43,677 bases of DNA from an uncultured Acidimicrobiales bacterium (GTDB taxonomy: Bacteria > Actinomycetota > Acidimicrobiia > Acidimicrobiales > SHLQ01): positions 1 to 43,677 of the forward strand of contig CALJDK010000017.1 of the NCBI GenBank assembly GCA_938023735.1, written 5' to 3'. Within the stretch, counting starts at the first letter, position 1; each line of letters starts with the position of its first letter. The notes beneath the pieces are model-generated. The model was not told where the DNA came from. It did no database searches and saw only the letters and a list, made by a program, of their open reading frames with translations. A program made the translations under genes and the position numbers. Shown one piece after another: positions 16,757 through 27,489 of this stretch.

Positions 16757-16762
16757 ATTCTA
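16757..16762 (-). promoter_or_regulatory. Candidate -10 (TAGAAT) for the TIR-P450-DyP-cyclase operon
   Basis: TAGAAT on the minus strand lies 40 nt before the TIR start, in the gap after the broken pstS. A second hexamer, TACGAA at 16725-16730, lies 8 nt from the ATG and could give a near-leaderless transcript. Neither has a convincing -35. Confidence 0.35.
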
Positions 16763-16803
16763 GCAACGTCGAGGCGTTCCAAGCGAGTTTCGAATAGCCA
16801 GGT

Positions 16804-17897
16804 TTACTGCCTTCCCGGAGTGCGGGTTTCCCAGGCTTCGAGAACATCGGCGCCGTCGGCGTCGGGGAGGGCCACGTAGCCCACCTCGGTCACGGCGGTG
16901 AGGCCATCTTCGCTCATCATGTAGTCGACGAACCCGGCAATGCTTGGGTCGTTCGCCGCACTGTCGATGTTGATATAGGTGTAGAGGAACCGGGCGATTG
17001 GGAATTCCGCCGAGGCGATGGTTTCGGGAGTCGGCGAGACGCAGTCGCCACCGTCTTCGCGTGAAACCTGGAGCATCTTGGATTTTCCAGCGTCGGTTGC
17101 TTCCTGGGCGAAGGCGTAGCCCACCCAGCCGAGCGAGAACTGGCTGCTGGAGATTCCTTCGATAATCACATTGTCGTCGGGACTCGACGTGTAGTCGGGA
17201 CGGATAATTTCGACGAACTCGCGGCTGGCTTCGTCGAGGCCGGTCTTGCCCTCGGCGACCCCTTCGATGACGATCTCGGTGAAGGAGTCGAAGGTGCCGG
17301 ATTCCTCCCAGGGCCAAAGACGTCGAGCTCGGCGTCGGGGAACTGCTGACCGCCCCAGCTCGCCGTTAGCTCGTTGGCGTCGGCCCAGCTCGAGAACCCG
17401 ATGGCCTCATCGCTGAGCAGCGCGTACAGGTCGTTAAACGAAACGCACTCGATGGCGTCGTTGTCGGCTGAGGTGATCACGCTGATGCCATCGATGCCTC
17501 GCTTCAGCTCCACAAAGCTGATGCCTGCGGCGTCGCAGATCTCGATCTCTTCGTCTTTGAGTTGCCGGGACGAGTTGGTGATGGGCACCTCGCCGGCGCA
17601 GAACTTGCGTGCGCCATCGCCCGAACCCGGCCCCTCGACCGCAATAGCGACGCCCGGTTCGATGCCTTCGTAGCGCTCGGCTTGCAGCTGCACGATCGGG
17701 AACACGGTGGAGGACCCCGAGATCAGGAACGACCCCTCACTCGATGAGCTACCCGAACCGCCGGATCCGCTGGTGTTCGCAGTATCGGAACTGCCACCAC
17801 AAGCGGCGGCCAGCAGTGCAAGGGCGAGCCCGACGACGACCATGGTGATGCGGCGGGGGCGTGAGGGTGGGGTACTCAGGTTGCTTTTGTGGTTCAT
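16804..17897 (-). pseudogene. pstS: Phosphate ABC transporter substrate-binding lipoprotein, frameshifted
   Basis: Periplasmic-type phosphate-binding lipoprotein (PstS) split by a single-base frameshift. The N-terminal part begins at ATG 17897 with a lipobox (LALALLAAAC) and reads normally through FLISGSSTVFPIVQ and VEGPGSGDGARKF. After ELDVFGPG it runs into a wrong frame. The other half (17169 to 16804: IIEGISSSQFSLGWVGYAFA to TRTPGRQ) continues in another frame. The neighbouring intact pstS has GPGEESGTFDSF at this point; adding one base in the run CCC at 17307-17309 restores it. Third-position changes between the two copies and their conserved residues argue for long selection, so a recent mutation or sequencing error is likely. 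Own promoter and PHO box. Confidence 0.85.
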
Positions 17898-17903
17898 ACC
17901 CCC

Positions 17904-17909
17904 ACGGTA
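17904..17909 (-). promoter_or_regulatory. -10 element (TACCGT) for leaderless pstS1
   Basis: TACCGT on the minus strand lies 6 nt before ATG 17897, the same hexamer and spacing as for the aldehyde dehydrogenase. The PHO-box repeat sits about 50 nt further upstream. Confidence 0.6.
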
Positions 17910-17958
17910 GAAAACCCACATAACCCGCTGACTACGAATCCGTAACGCCAGACTTTCG

Positions 17959-17980
17959 TTCTGGTGAACTTCTGGTAAAC
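17959..17980 (-). promoter_or_regulatory. PHO box-like 11-bp direct repeat upstream of pstS1
   Basis: Read on the minus strand, GTTTACCAGAA is followed directly by GTTCACCAGAA. Two GTTCACC-type units 11 bp apart are the binding-site pattern of actinobacterial PhoP/RegX3-type regulators. The OmpR-family regulator that would bind it is encoded next door (18019-18714). Confidence 0.7.
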
Positions 17981-18018
17981 CGAACCACGCCAGACGTTTT
18001 GCTGCGTCGCAGCCCTGG

Positions 18019-18714
18019 CTAGACCGTGAACTTGTAGCCGAGACCCCGAATGGTCACGATGAGCTGGGGATTCGCCGGATCCTGCTCGATCTTTGAGCGG
18101 AGGCGCTTGATGTGCACATCGAGCGTTTTGGTGTCGCCGTAGTAGTCGTATCCCCAGACCCGGTTGATGAGATCCTGGCGGGTCATTACAAACCCGGCGT
18201 TGGCCATCAGCAGCGACAGCAGCTGGAACTCCTTCAGCGGCATCTCGACCAATCCACCCTCGCGCCGGACCTCGTGGCGGTCGGGGTCGATATCGATACC
18301 GCCCACCGATAGCGCGGCGGTGGCGTCGTCGGCCGGGTCGGCTACCACTCCCCCGCGGCGCAACACGGTTCGAATGCGGGCGATGAGCTCGCGCAGCCGA
18401 TAGGGCTTGGTGATGTAGTCGTCGGCCCCCACCTCGAGCGCGACCACGGCGTCGATTTCTTCCGAGCGCGCCGACACCATGATCACCGGGGTCTCGCCCA
18501 TAGTGCGAATATGGCGGCACACATCGATGCCCGACATACGCGGCAACATCACATCGAGCAGCACGATTTCGGGATGGATTTTCTCGAACAGCTCGACCGC
18601 GCGTTCACCATCTTCGGCGAGGTGCACGTCGAACCCTTCTTTGCTCAACGCTTGGCGCAAACCTTCGCGGAACGCTGGCTCATCATCGACGACGAGCACG
18701 ACGGTGTCAGCCAC
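18019..18714 (-). CDS. OmpR-family response regulator of the phosphate regulon, RegX3/PhoB-like
   Basis: 231 residues. The receiver domain has the acidic pair D10-D11, phospho-acceptor D54 (VLLDVMLP) and switch lysine K103 (TKPY). The C-terminal winged helix (about 135-231) has the OmpR recognition helix and ends in LIVTIRGLGYKFTV. GTG 18714 starts 3 nt after the stop of the PhoU-kinase gene, so kinase and regulator are a coupled pair. It most likely activates the pst genes under phosphate limitation through the GTTTACC-N4-GTTCACC repeats found before both pstS genes. That target assignment is an inference from position and motif. Confidence 0.88.
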   Translation of the reverse strand: MADTVVLVVDDEPAFREGLRQALSKEGFDVHLAEDGERAVELFEKIHPEIVLLDVMLPRMSGIDVCRHIRTMGETPVIMVSARSEEIDAVVALEVGADDYITKPYRLRELIARIRTVLRRGGVVADPADDATAALSVGGIDIDPDRHEVRREGGLVEMPLKEFQLLSLLMANAGFVMTRQDLINRVWGYDYYGDTKTLDVHIKRLRSKIEQDPANPQLIVTIRGLGYKFTV

Positions 18715-18717
18715 CGT

Positions 18718-20202
18718 TCATTCTTCTTCGTCGGACGCTGCGGCGCTCTTGGGAAGCTGCAACGTGAACGTTGAACCTTCACCCGGTTTGGAGTCGACGA
18801 GGATACGGCCACCGTGGTTGTCGGCGACATGGCGCACGATCGACAAGCCAAGACCGGTGCCGCCGGTTTCGCGGCTGCGTGCTCGGTCGACTCGGTAGAA
18901 GCGTTCGAAGATGCGTTCGAGCTCGGGTCGGGCGATGCCCACTCCGCTATCGGAGACCGAAATATCGACCGCTTCGACCAGCGGGTCGACGGTGACGCCA
19001 ACCTGACTTCCCGGTTCGGAGTAGCGGGCGGCGTTGTCGATGAGGTTGACCAGCGCTCGAACGATCTGGCGCATCTCGCCGACGACCCGAGTGTCGCTTG
19101 GCAGTCCGACCACCGCCACTTCGATGTTGCGGGCATCGGCGTAGCCCTTGGCGAGATCGACCGCCATCATTACGGCATCGTCGATTACCACCGGTTCGCT
19201 TACCGCGTCGAACTCTTCGAGGCGGGTTAGTTCGAGGAGGTCGTCGATGATGCTCTCCATACGGAGGGCTTCCTGGTTGAGGTGTTCGATGAGCCGAGAG
19301 CGCTCTTCGTCGTTTGCGTCAACCATCGTCTCAGCGAGCAACACCACGGCACCGACTGGTGTCTTCAGCTCGTGACTCACATTGGCCACGAAGTCGCGCC
19401 GCGTGGCATCGATTCGCCGTTCCTCGCTGATCGAGTCGATGACGGCCAGACCGCGGCTGCGAATCTCTTCGTCCTCGGGGGGACTCGCCACCGCATCGCC
19501 GGTCTCAGCCGCCGATGCGCGGGCTCGGGCTCGCTCGGCGCCTTCACGTTCGGGGGTCCAGCCGTCGACGATGTAGCGGATACGTTCGCCAAGGTTTTCG
19601 GCATGGTCGCCGATGCGTTCGTAGAACCGGCCGATCAGCGCAAGCTGCAACGACTGTTGCGGCACCATGTCGCCATGTTTGGCCTCTTTGATGACCGTCT
19701 GGATGTAGTCGCGGTGCAGGTCGTCGAGGACGTCGTCGAGCTCATCGATCGATTGCGCGAGCTCGGCGTCGAGACCGCTATAGGCCTCGACCGAACGCTC
19801 GAACAAAACCTTGGCCTGCTCGGCCATCCGGACGATGAGGTCGCGGGTCTTGTCGTCGATTTGGGTGCCCTGGAGGCGACCGACCGCCTTGGCGATGTTG
19901 GCGCACAGGTCGCCGCTGCGCTCGATGTCGGAGTTCATGTGCATCGCCGCAACGATGGTGCGGAGATCGCTTGCCACCGGCTGCTCACGGATAAGGGTCT
20001 CGATGCAGTTCTCTTCGATCTGCTGGGCGATGAGGTCGAACTCATCGTCATGCAAGATGATGCGGTCAGCGCCCGCAACATCTCGACTCAGCAGCACCTC
20101 GGTAACATCCTCGACTCGCGTGGCTACCAACGCCATCGATTCGAGCAGGAGCTCGCGAATCGACTCGAGCCGCTCGTTGAGTTCGGTACGGATCTCGTTC
20201 AT
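18718..20202 (-). CDS. PhoU-histidine kinase fusion protein
   Basis: 494 residues combining two normally separate proteins. Residues about 1-215 are a complete two-repeat PhoU, with the metal-binding helices SDIERSGDLCANI (91-103) and GRFYERIGDHAENLGERI (191-208). After an acidic linker (about 216-262) comes a PhoR/SenX3-like kinase: HisKA with H277 (FVANVSHELKTP), N-box NLIDNAARYS (387-396), G1 box VSDSGVGI (416-423) and G2 box GGTGLGLSIV (447-456). There is no membrane span or PAS domain, so it is cytoplasmic. ATG 20202 is 1 nt from the pstB stop. PhoU normally links the Pst transporter to PhoR; here the link appears covalent. Confidence 0.9.
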   Translation of the reverse strand: MNEIRTELNERLESIRELLLESMALVATRVEDVTEVLLSRDVAGADRIILHDDEFDLIAQQIEENCIETLIREQPVASDLRTIVAAMHMNSDIERSGDLCANIAKAVGRLQGTQIDDKTRDLIVRMAEQAKVLFERSVEAYSGLDAELAQSIDELDDVLDDLHRDYIQTVIKEAKHGDMVPQQSLQLALIGRFYERIGDHAENLGERIRYIVDGWTPEREGAERARARASAAETGDAVASPPEDEEIRSRGLAVIDSISEERRIDATRRDFVANVSHELKTPVGAVVLLAETMVDANDEERSRLIEHLNQEALRMESIIDDLLELTRLEEFDAVSEPVVIDDAVMMAVDLAKGYADARNIEVAVVGLPSDTRVVGEMRQIVRALVNLIDNAARYSEPGSQVGVTVDPLVEAVDISVSDSGVGIARPELERIFERFYRVDRARSRETGGTGLGLSIVRHVADNHGGRILVDSKPGEGSTFTLQLPKSAAASDEEE

Positions 20203-20203
20203 A

Positions 20204-21088
20204 TCAACCAAACCGGCCGGTGATGTAGGCCTCGGTACGTTCGTCTTTGGGGGTCGAGAAGATAAGGCCGGTGTCGTCGTACTCGACGAGCTTTCCGCGC
20301 CGCTGGCCGGTGGCTTCATCAGCCTCGGCGGTGAAGAAGGCGGTGCGATCGCTCACTCGGGCCGCCTGCTGCATGTTATGGGTGACGATGACGATGGTGT
20401 ACTGGCTTTTCATCTCGCGCATGAGCTCTTCGATGGTGCCGGTTGCGATGGGGTCGAGCGCCGAACAGGGCTCGTCCATCAGCAGCACGTCGGGCTGCAC
20501 GGCGATGGCTCGAGCGATACAGAGTCGCTGCTGCTGACCACCCGACAGACCCAACGCCGACTTATCGAGGCGGTCCTTCACTTCGTTCCAAAGACCGGCG
20601 CCCTTGAGCGAGGTCTCGACGATCTCATCGAGGTCGCCGCCAATGCCGGCGATCTTTGGCCCGTAGGCAACGTTGTCGAAGATCGACTTGGGGAACGGGT
20701 TGGGCTTCTGAAACACCATGCCGATGCGGCGACGCACCGCCACGGGGTCGACATCGGGGTGGTAGAGATCGATGTCGTGAAAGAGCAGTTGGCCTTCAAC
20801 TCGAGCGATGTCGATGAGATCGTTCATCCGGTTGAAGCACCGCAACACGGTTGACTTGCCGCAGCCAGACGGGCCGATGAATGCGGTGATCTCGCGCTCA
20901 AAGACATCAAGGCCGACATCGACCACGGCCCGAAAGTCGCCGTAGTAGACGTTGAGGTCGCGCACGGTGAACACCGTGGCCGGGTTGTGGTCTTCGCCAG
21001 AGGTTGGGGTCGCCGTATCGCTCACTGGAGACGACGGTAGTTGGTCGGGCATCGGAACCTTCGGATCGTGATGTTCTGTACTGGTCAT
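20204..21088 (-). CDS. pstB: Phosphate ABC transporter ATP-binding protein
   Basis: 294-residue ATPase of the high-affinity phosphate importer. The first 35 residues form a flexible extension, then [16 protein letters not shown] starts the domain. Walker A is GPSGCGKST, the signature LSGGQQQR, Walker [12 protein letters not shown] and the H-loop VTHNMQQA. The segment [19 protein letters not shown] is characteristic of PstB. ATG 21088 overlaps the pstA stop by 4 nt (ATGA); the longer frame to 21421 lies inside pstA and is rejected. Confidence 0.95.
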   Translation of the reverse strand: MTSTEHHDPKVPMPDQLPSSPVSDTATPTSGEDHNPATVFTVRDLNVYYGDFRAVVDVGLDVFEREITAFIGPSGCGKSTVLRCFNRMNDLIDIARVEGQLLFHDIDLYHPDVDPVAVRRRIGMVFQKPNPFPKSIFDNVAYGPKIAGIGGDLDEIVETSLKGAGLWNEVKDRLDKSALGLSGGQQQRLCIARAIAVQPDVLLMDEPCSALDPIATGTIEELMREMKSQYTIVIVTHNMQQAARVSDRTAFFTAEADEATGQRRGKLVEYDDTGLIFSTPKDERTEAYITGRFG

Positions 21089-22062
21089 CGGCCGAGCTTC
21101 TTCGAAACTCGAGCACGAACGACGATGGCCACAATGTTGACAAAGAACACCAACACCATGACGGTGACACTCGCTGCGGCGGCGTGGCTCGACCACACAT
21201 CGGCCGGAAGTTTGGCGAAGGTAGCCACGTTCATCGGTAAAGCCGTAAACGCTCCCTGCATCTGCTCGAGCTGGCCCTGGAAGCCGGTGGAGTAAAACGC
21301 TGCGGCGCCGATAACCAGCAGCGGTGCGGCCTCGCCCAATGCCCGCGCCATCGACAACACTGCGCCGGTGAGTATGCCCGGCAGCGCCGCTGGGAGCACC
21401 TGGGTACGAATGACTTCCCACTGCGTTGCTCCGAGGCCATAAGCACCCTCACGGAGCGAGCCGGGGACGGCCCGAATCGCCTCGCCTGAGGCGATGATCA
21501 CGATAGGCAGAACCAGGATGGACAGCGTGAGCCCGGCCGAAATCACCGAGCTTCCTCCGGTGATGCCCCGCAAGCCCTGCACAAAGACCGCAAGACCAAG
21601 CAGGCCGTAGACGATCGAGGGAACGCCAGCGAGGTTGCGTACGGTGACCTCGATGAGGCGGGTCATCGGCGTGTCAGATGCGTACTCTTCCAGGTAGATC
21701 GCGGCACCGATCCCGATGGGAAACGCCACGAGTGACACGATCGCGGCGATGATGAGACTTCCCCGAATTCCCTGCGCAACACCGGCTTTGGCAGGGTCGC
21801 TCGAGCTTCGGTTGTTGAGGAATTCCCAGAAGCGACTGAACAGCACGTCGGCGCTGTCGTAGACCACGGTGATGATGACGGCGAGCACCATGGCGAACGC
21901 AATAGCCACCGAAAGCACGAGCAGTCCCTGAAAGACTTGTCCGAAGCTGTCCTGAGATCGCCGGCGCTTCAAGCTGTCGAACGACAGCGGAACCCGGCCC
22001 GTCGAGAGCGACGGACCCGAGGAGCCTGGGGTTTCGGGTGAACCCGGAGTAGTAGTGGTCAT
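21085..22062 (-). CDS. pstA: Phosphate ABC transporter permease
   Basis: 325-residue inner-membrane permease, with six likely membrane spans and the EAA loop region ([20 protein letters not shown]) that contacts the ATPase. Other PstA features are [12 protein letters not shown] and [11 protein letters not shown]. The N-terminus carries about 45 cytoplasmic residues before the first span. The ATG at 22062 directly abuts the pstC TAA, so the two permeases are made together. Confidence 0.93.
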   Translation of the reverse strand: MTTTTPGSPETPGSSGPSLSTGRVPLSFDSLKRRRSQDSFGQVFQGLLVLSVAIAFAMVLAVIITVVYDSADVLFSRFWEFLNNRSSSDPAKAGVAQGIRGSLIIAAIVSLVAFPIGIGAAIYLEEYASDTPMTRLIEVTVRNLAGVPSIVYGLLGLAVFVQGLRGITGGSSVISAGLTLSILVLPIVIIASGEAIRAVPGSLREGAYGLGATQWEVIRTQVLPAALPGILTGAVLSMARALGEAAPLLVIGAAAFYSTGFQGQLEQMQGAFTALPMNVATFAKLPADVWSSHAAAASVTVMVLVFFVNIVAIVVRARVSKKLGR

Positions 22063-23514
22063 TTAGTACACCTGCCGGAATCGACGAACGATCGCGTCGG
22101 AGAACACATTGAGAAGAAGGGTGATGACAAAGAGCAACGCTCCGAGGAAGTACAGGCTCTGAAACGCAATGCCTGAGCCCGCAACGCTGTCGGTGCCGGC
22201 TCCGAGGGACGCCATTGCGGCGGTGATGGTCTGGCCCGGCTCTGATGGGTTGGCTTCGAAGATCGCGCCGCCCGAACCACCAGCCGCGATAAATACCACC
22301 ATCGTTTCGCCAATAGCTCGCGAGATCGCCACGATGAGCGCCGCCGATATGCCCGATAGTGCAGCCGGGAACACCACCCGTAACGCCGTGGTGGCTTTGC
22401 GTGCCCCCAGCCCATAGCTGGCCTCGCGCAACTCTTGAGGAACCGCCCGCATGGCGTCTTCGGCGATCGAGGCGACGATGGGGACCGAGAGAATCCCCAC
22501 ACCAATTCCGGCGCTCAGCAGGCTGAAGATGCCGAAGTCGATACCGAACACGCTGCCGACCGGTTTCAAGATGTCTGGGCTAATGAAGGCGATGGCGAAG
22601 AACCCGAGCACCACCGACGGAATCGAGGCGAGGGTCTCGATGACCGGCTTCACGATGGTTCGCACATTGGTCTTGGCGTACTCGGAGAGGTAGATCGCCA
22701 CCCCGAGTCCGACCGGTCCTGCGACCAGGATTGCGATACCGGTGATCCAGAGCGTGCCGACGAACAGAGTGGCCAGGTCGAACTTGTTGCGCCGTGGGAA
22801 CCAACCAATGTCGGTGAGCAGGCCCCACTCGAACTCGTCGGCGGCGACGAATTGCCAGGCTTCGCTGAAGATGTTCCACACGATGAGGACACTCACCAGC
22901 ACTGACGACATACCGGCGATCAACATGATTCGGCGAGCTCGACGGTTTTCGGCCACCCGTTGACGGCTGAGACGGAAATCGGCGGGGGCGGTGATTTCGG
23001 CCAGCGCCTCCGAGCGCTCGATTGCGAGCGACTCGGTGAGCTGGGTGCCGGCGAAGAGATCCCAGGGGGCACGGTGTCCGGGGGTGAGATAGGTGGCGAT
23101 ACCCGCGGCGATCCAGAATGCCAGGATCACGGAGACGTTGCCCGACAGCGCAAGCACCGGCAGCGCGTACAGAAACCCGAACCGGGTGAGTTGGCGCACA
23201 GCCACACACCAGAAACAGGCGGGGGCTCCGTTGGTCTCGGCAATGTAGTGGTCAACATAGGAGCCGACCGGAGTCTGGGCGCCCGCCCAATGCCAGCCCT
23301 GCCAGATCGCCATCACGACAAATCCAATCCACCAATTCGAGATGGCGAAATCGCTGAACGGTCCGGCAGCGTAAAACTCGACGATGGCCACAACGATGGT
23401 GATAGCCAGATAGAGGATCGCCTCAACGGCGGTGGCGACGGCCCGGGCTCGCAACGACGGTGTGGTGGGTTTCCACCGGCGGAGACCGCCGGCGAGAGAA
23501 GCGGTAGCCGTCAT
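22063..23514 (-). CDS. pstC: Phosphate ABC transporter permease with N-terminal RDD-like membrane domain
   Basis: 483 residues, well over the usual 300-340 of PstC. Residues about 195-483 are standard PstC: GVAIYLSEYAK, the EAA loop with MRAVPQELREASYGLGARK, and the final permease spans. Residues about 22-160 form an extra membrane module with several spans, a WQGWHWAGAQTPVGSYVDHY stretch and the ending APWDLFAGTQL. This resembles an RDD domain, whose conserved end is W-H-D-x-x-A-G-T. It is joined by a charged cytosolic linker (about 160-195). ATG 23514 overlaps the pstS2 stop (ATGA). The RDD call is from motif memory and moderately sure. Confidence 0.88.
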   Translation of the reverse strand: MTATASLAGGLRRWKPTTPSLRARAVATAVEAILYLAITIVVAIVEFYAAGPFSDFAISNWWIGFVVMAIWQGWHWAGAQTPVGSYVDHYIAETNGAPACFWCVAVRQLTRFGFLYALPVLALSGNVSVILAFWIAAGIATYLTPGHRAPWDLFAGTQLTESLAIERSEALAEITAPADFRLSRQRVAENRRARRIMLIAGMSSVLVSVLIVWNIFSEAWQFVAADEFEWGLLTDIGWFPRRNKFDLATLFVGTLWITGIAILVAGPVGLGVAIYLSEYAKTNVRTIVKPVIETLASIPSVVLGFFAIAFISPDILKPVGSVFGIDFGIFSLLSAGIGVGILSVPIVASIAEDAMRAVPQELREASYGLGARKATTALRVVFPAALSGISAALIVAISRAIGETMVVFIAAGGSGGAIFEANPSEPGQTITAAMASLGAGTDSVAGSGIAFQSLYFLGALLFVITLLLNVFSDAIVRRFRQVY

Positions 23515-24725
23515 TCGTACTGCCGCCCTGGCGACCGGTTCGCCCATGTGGTGGCAGCCTTTTCGAGTTCGTCAGGTGGAAGATCGATGTAGCCAACTGC
23601 GCTCACCGACTCGAGACCGGTGTCGCTCAGCATGTAGTCGACAAAGTCGGCGACACCCGGTTGGTTGGCCGCATTATCGACGTTGACGTAGGTGTAGAGG
23701 AATCGAGCGATGGGGAAATCGGCCGAAGCAATCGAGGCGGCGGTTGGTTCGACGCACGGCCCGCCGTCCTCGGTCGATACCGAGAGCAACTTTGCCCGGC
23801 CAGCCTCTGCCGACTCCTGGGCATAGGCGAAGCCGACCCAACCAAGCGAGTACTGGCTGGCCTCGATGCCCTCGACCACCACGTTGTCGTCGGGGCTCGA
23901 GGTGTAGTCGGGGCGGATCGTCTCAAGGAACTCACGCGACTCGGTGTCGAGGCCGGTCTTTCCCTTGGCGACCCCCTCGATCACGATCTCGGCGAAGGAG
24001 TCGAAGGTTCCCGACTCCTCGCCCGGGCCAAATACATCGAGCGGTACATCGGCGAACTCGGTGCCCTCCCACTGTCCGGTGAGGGTGTTGGCATCGGCCC
24101 ACGAGTCGGCGTTGAGCGCCTCTTCGCTGATGAGTGCGTAAAGGTCGTTGAACGAAACGCAGTCGATCAGGTCGTTCTCGACCGAGGTGATCACGCTGAT
24201 GCCGTCGATGCCTCGGCGGAGTTCGATGAACTCGATGCCGTTGGCCTCACAAATTTCAATCTCTTCGTCTTTGAACTCGCGAGATGCATTGGCGATGGGC
24301 ACCTCACCGGCACAAAACTTCTTGGCACCGTCGCCCGAGCCCGGACCCTCGACGGCAATCGCAACGCCGGGCTCGATGTCTTTATATTGCTCTGCTTGGC
24401 GTTGCACGATCGGGAACACCGTCGACGAGCCCGACACGAGGAACTCGCCGACCACCTGCGTGCCGCTACTTCCCGATTCGGTTCCTTCGTCGGCACCCTC
24501 GGTTCCGCCGGCGCCTTCTGCCTCGCCGGTGCTCCCGGCGCCCGACGCGGCAACCGGTGCATCGTCGGATCCAATCAGATTCACCAATGCGCCGACGACG
24601 GCGAATACGGCAAGGAGGCCCAGAAGTTTGGCCACACATTGCAGGCGGGTAGCCGTGCTTGGAGGGAACTGCGGCGCTGCATCGTTGGAGGCACTCGCTG
24701 GGGAATTGCTCACACTGTTACTCAC
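23511..24725 (-). CDS. pstS: Phosphate-binding protein PstS, membrane-anchored form
   Basis: 404 residues from GTG 24725. The mature part has the PstS phosphate-site motifs (VSGSSTVFPIV, VEGPGSGDGAKKFCAGEVP) and is intact, unlike the second copy near 17 kb. The N-terminus has one hydrophobic span (LLGLLAVFAVVGALVNLIG) but no lipobox cysteine after it. An uncleaved anchor is therefore expected, followed by a Gly/Ser/Glu-rich linker to the binding domain. It is the first gene of the pstSCAB-phoU/kinase-regulator operon. Start choice: GTG 24725 has a TCAAAT hexamer 6 nt upstream; GTG 24713 is an alternative. A PHO-box repeat lies 44 nt further up. Confidence 0.9.
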   Translation of the reverse strand: MSNSVSNSPASASNDAAPQFPPSTATRLQCVAKLLGLLAVFAVVGALVNLIGSDDAPVAASGAGSTGEAEGAGGTEGADEGTESGSSGTQVVGEFLVSGSSTVFPIVQRQAEQYKDIEPGVAIAVEGPGSGDGAKKFCAGEVPIANASREFKDEEIEICEANGIEFIELRRGIDGISVITSVENDLIDCVSFNDLYALISEEALNADSWADANTLTGQWEGTEFADVPLDVFGPGEESGTFDSFAEIVIEGVAKGKTGLDTESREFLETIRPDYTSSPDDNVVVEGIEASQYSLGWVGFAYAQESAEAGRAKLLSVSTEDGGPCVEPTAASIASADFPIARFLYTYVNVDNAANQPGVADFVDYMLSDTGLESVSAVGYIDLPPDELEKAATTWANRSPGRQYE

Positions 24726-24768
24726 GTCTGTATTTGAACGGAAACGAATGAACGAAACCTCGATCCAA

Positions 24769-24786
24769 GGTGAACAAGAGGTAAAC
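24769..24786 (-). promoter_or_regulatory. PHO box-like direct repeat upstream of the pst operon
   Basis: Minus strand: GTTTACC at 24786-24780, then 4 nt, then GTTCACC at 24775-24769, an 11-bp period. It has the same sequence and order as the repeat before the second pstS. It sits between the pst operon and the divergent monooxygenase gene, so it could influence both. Confidence 0.7.
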
Positions 24787-24853
24787 AAATCCTCGCAGGA
24801 AACTCTGCCGGAGGGTTGGGAGCCACCCCAACCTCGCTGCCAAGATGGCAGCC

Positions 24854-26638
<1,785 letters not shown>

Positions 26639-26640
26639 AC

Positions 26641-26730
26641 ATATCGACGCCCATCAATCTAAAGACGGTTCCTGGAACCGTCTTCGTATCGACATCCATC
26701 AATATGAATACGGTGTCTGGAACCGTCTTT
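26641..26730. repeat. Two 45-bp tandem repeats with palindromic core
   Basis: Units 26641-26685 and 26686-26730 match at 36 of 45 positions. Each ends with GGAACCGTCTT. In unit 1 this forms a perfect inverted repeat with AAGACGGTTCC around one base (26661-26683); unit 2 keeps a weakened version. It lies between convergent genes and the second copy is followed by TTTCGTTTT, so it may serve as a bidirectional terminator as well as a REP-type element. Confidence 0.8.
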
Positions 26731-26749
26731 CGTTTTGGGGGAGTTTGCG

Positions 26750-27385
26750 TTAGTAGCTGACCTGGCAGAAGCCGTGGTTGCAGTAGCCGCCAGGGTTTTT
26801 GGCCAGGTACTGCTGGTGGTACTCCTCGGCCCAATACCACTCGCGCATCGGAGCGATTTCGGTGGTGATTTCGTCGAACCCACCGGCGGTGAGCTTGGCC
26901 TGGTAGGCGTCTCGGCTGGCCTCAGCGGCCGCCAGTTGTTCGGGCGAGTTGGTGTAGATGGCCGTGCGATACTGGCTTCCCCGGTCGTTGCCCTGGCCCA
27001 TGAATTGCGTGGGGTCGTGGTTCTCCCAGAACACCTTAAATAGATCGTCGAGGCTCACCTTCCCCGGGTCGAAAGCGATCAGCACGGCCTCGGTGTGACC
27101 GGTCATTGAGGTGCAGGTTTCTTCATAGGTGGGGTTCGGAGTTGTGCCACCCGCGTAGCCGACAGCGGTTACCCAAACGCCGTCCATTTGCCAGAAGAAC
27201 CGTTCGGCGCCCCAGAAACAGCCCATACCGACCACAAGGGTGTCGGTACCTTCGGGATACGGGCCGTCGAGCGGGTTGCCGTTCACAAAGTGGTTGCCGG
27301 GAGTCATGATGGGGTCGGGTCGACCGGGAAGGCAGGCTTCGGGCTCGGGGATTCCGGCTGGTTCACGAAGGAAACGGGAGAACAT
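26750..27385 (-). CDS. msrA: Peptide-methionine (S)-S-oxide reductase
   Basis: 211-residue MsrA, which reduces S-epimers of oxidised methionine in proteins. The catalytic motif is [18 protein letters not shown], the C-terminal [15 protein letters not shown] segment and recycling cysteines in YCNHGFCQ are all present. ATG 27385 has GGAG 8 nt upstream, inside an overlapping earlier ATG at 27397. It is a cytosolic long MsrA with about 45 extra N-terminal residues. A set of strong hairpins separates it from the secreted protein gene upstream on the same strand. Confidence 0.95.
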   Translation of the reverse strand: MFSRFLREPAGIPEPEACLPGRPDPIMTPGNHFVNGNPLDGPYPEGTDTLVVGMGCFWGAERFFWQMDGVWVTAVGYAGGTTPNPTYEETCTSMTGHTEAVLIAFDPGKVSLDDLFKVFWENHDPTQFMGQGNDRGSQYRTAIYTNSPEQLAAAEASRDAYQAKLTAGGFDEITTEIAPMREWYWAEEYHQQYLAKNPGGYCNHGFCQVSY

Positions 27386-27438
27386 GGGTGACTCCATTTT
27401 TGAGAGGGATGGGTGTCCTCCTTGAAACGTACCGCAAG

Positions 27439-27480
27439 CCGGTTTCGTTCCCCTGTTCGTTTGAACGGGAACGAAACCGG
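27439..27480. terminator. Large 14-bp-stem palindrome upstream of msrA
   Basis: CCGGTTTCGTTCCC (27439-27452) pairs perfectly with GGGAACGAAACCGG (27467-27480), and the loop contains a further GTTC/GAAC stem. It lies 54 nt before the msrA start and downstream of the secreted protein gene, so it could terminate that gene or attenuate msrA. Confidence 0.55.
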
Positions 27481-27489
27481 CAAGGGCAC

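Noticed and set aside
19282-20223. Plus-strand ORF of 313 residues against the PhoU-kinase
   Set aside because: Shadow of the kinase gene; no motif of its own.
26641-26730. tRNA-like or riboswitch structure
   Set aside because: Pairing is limited to simple palindromes and the region lies after two convergent stops, not before a gene.
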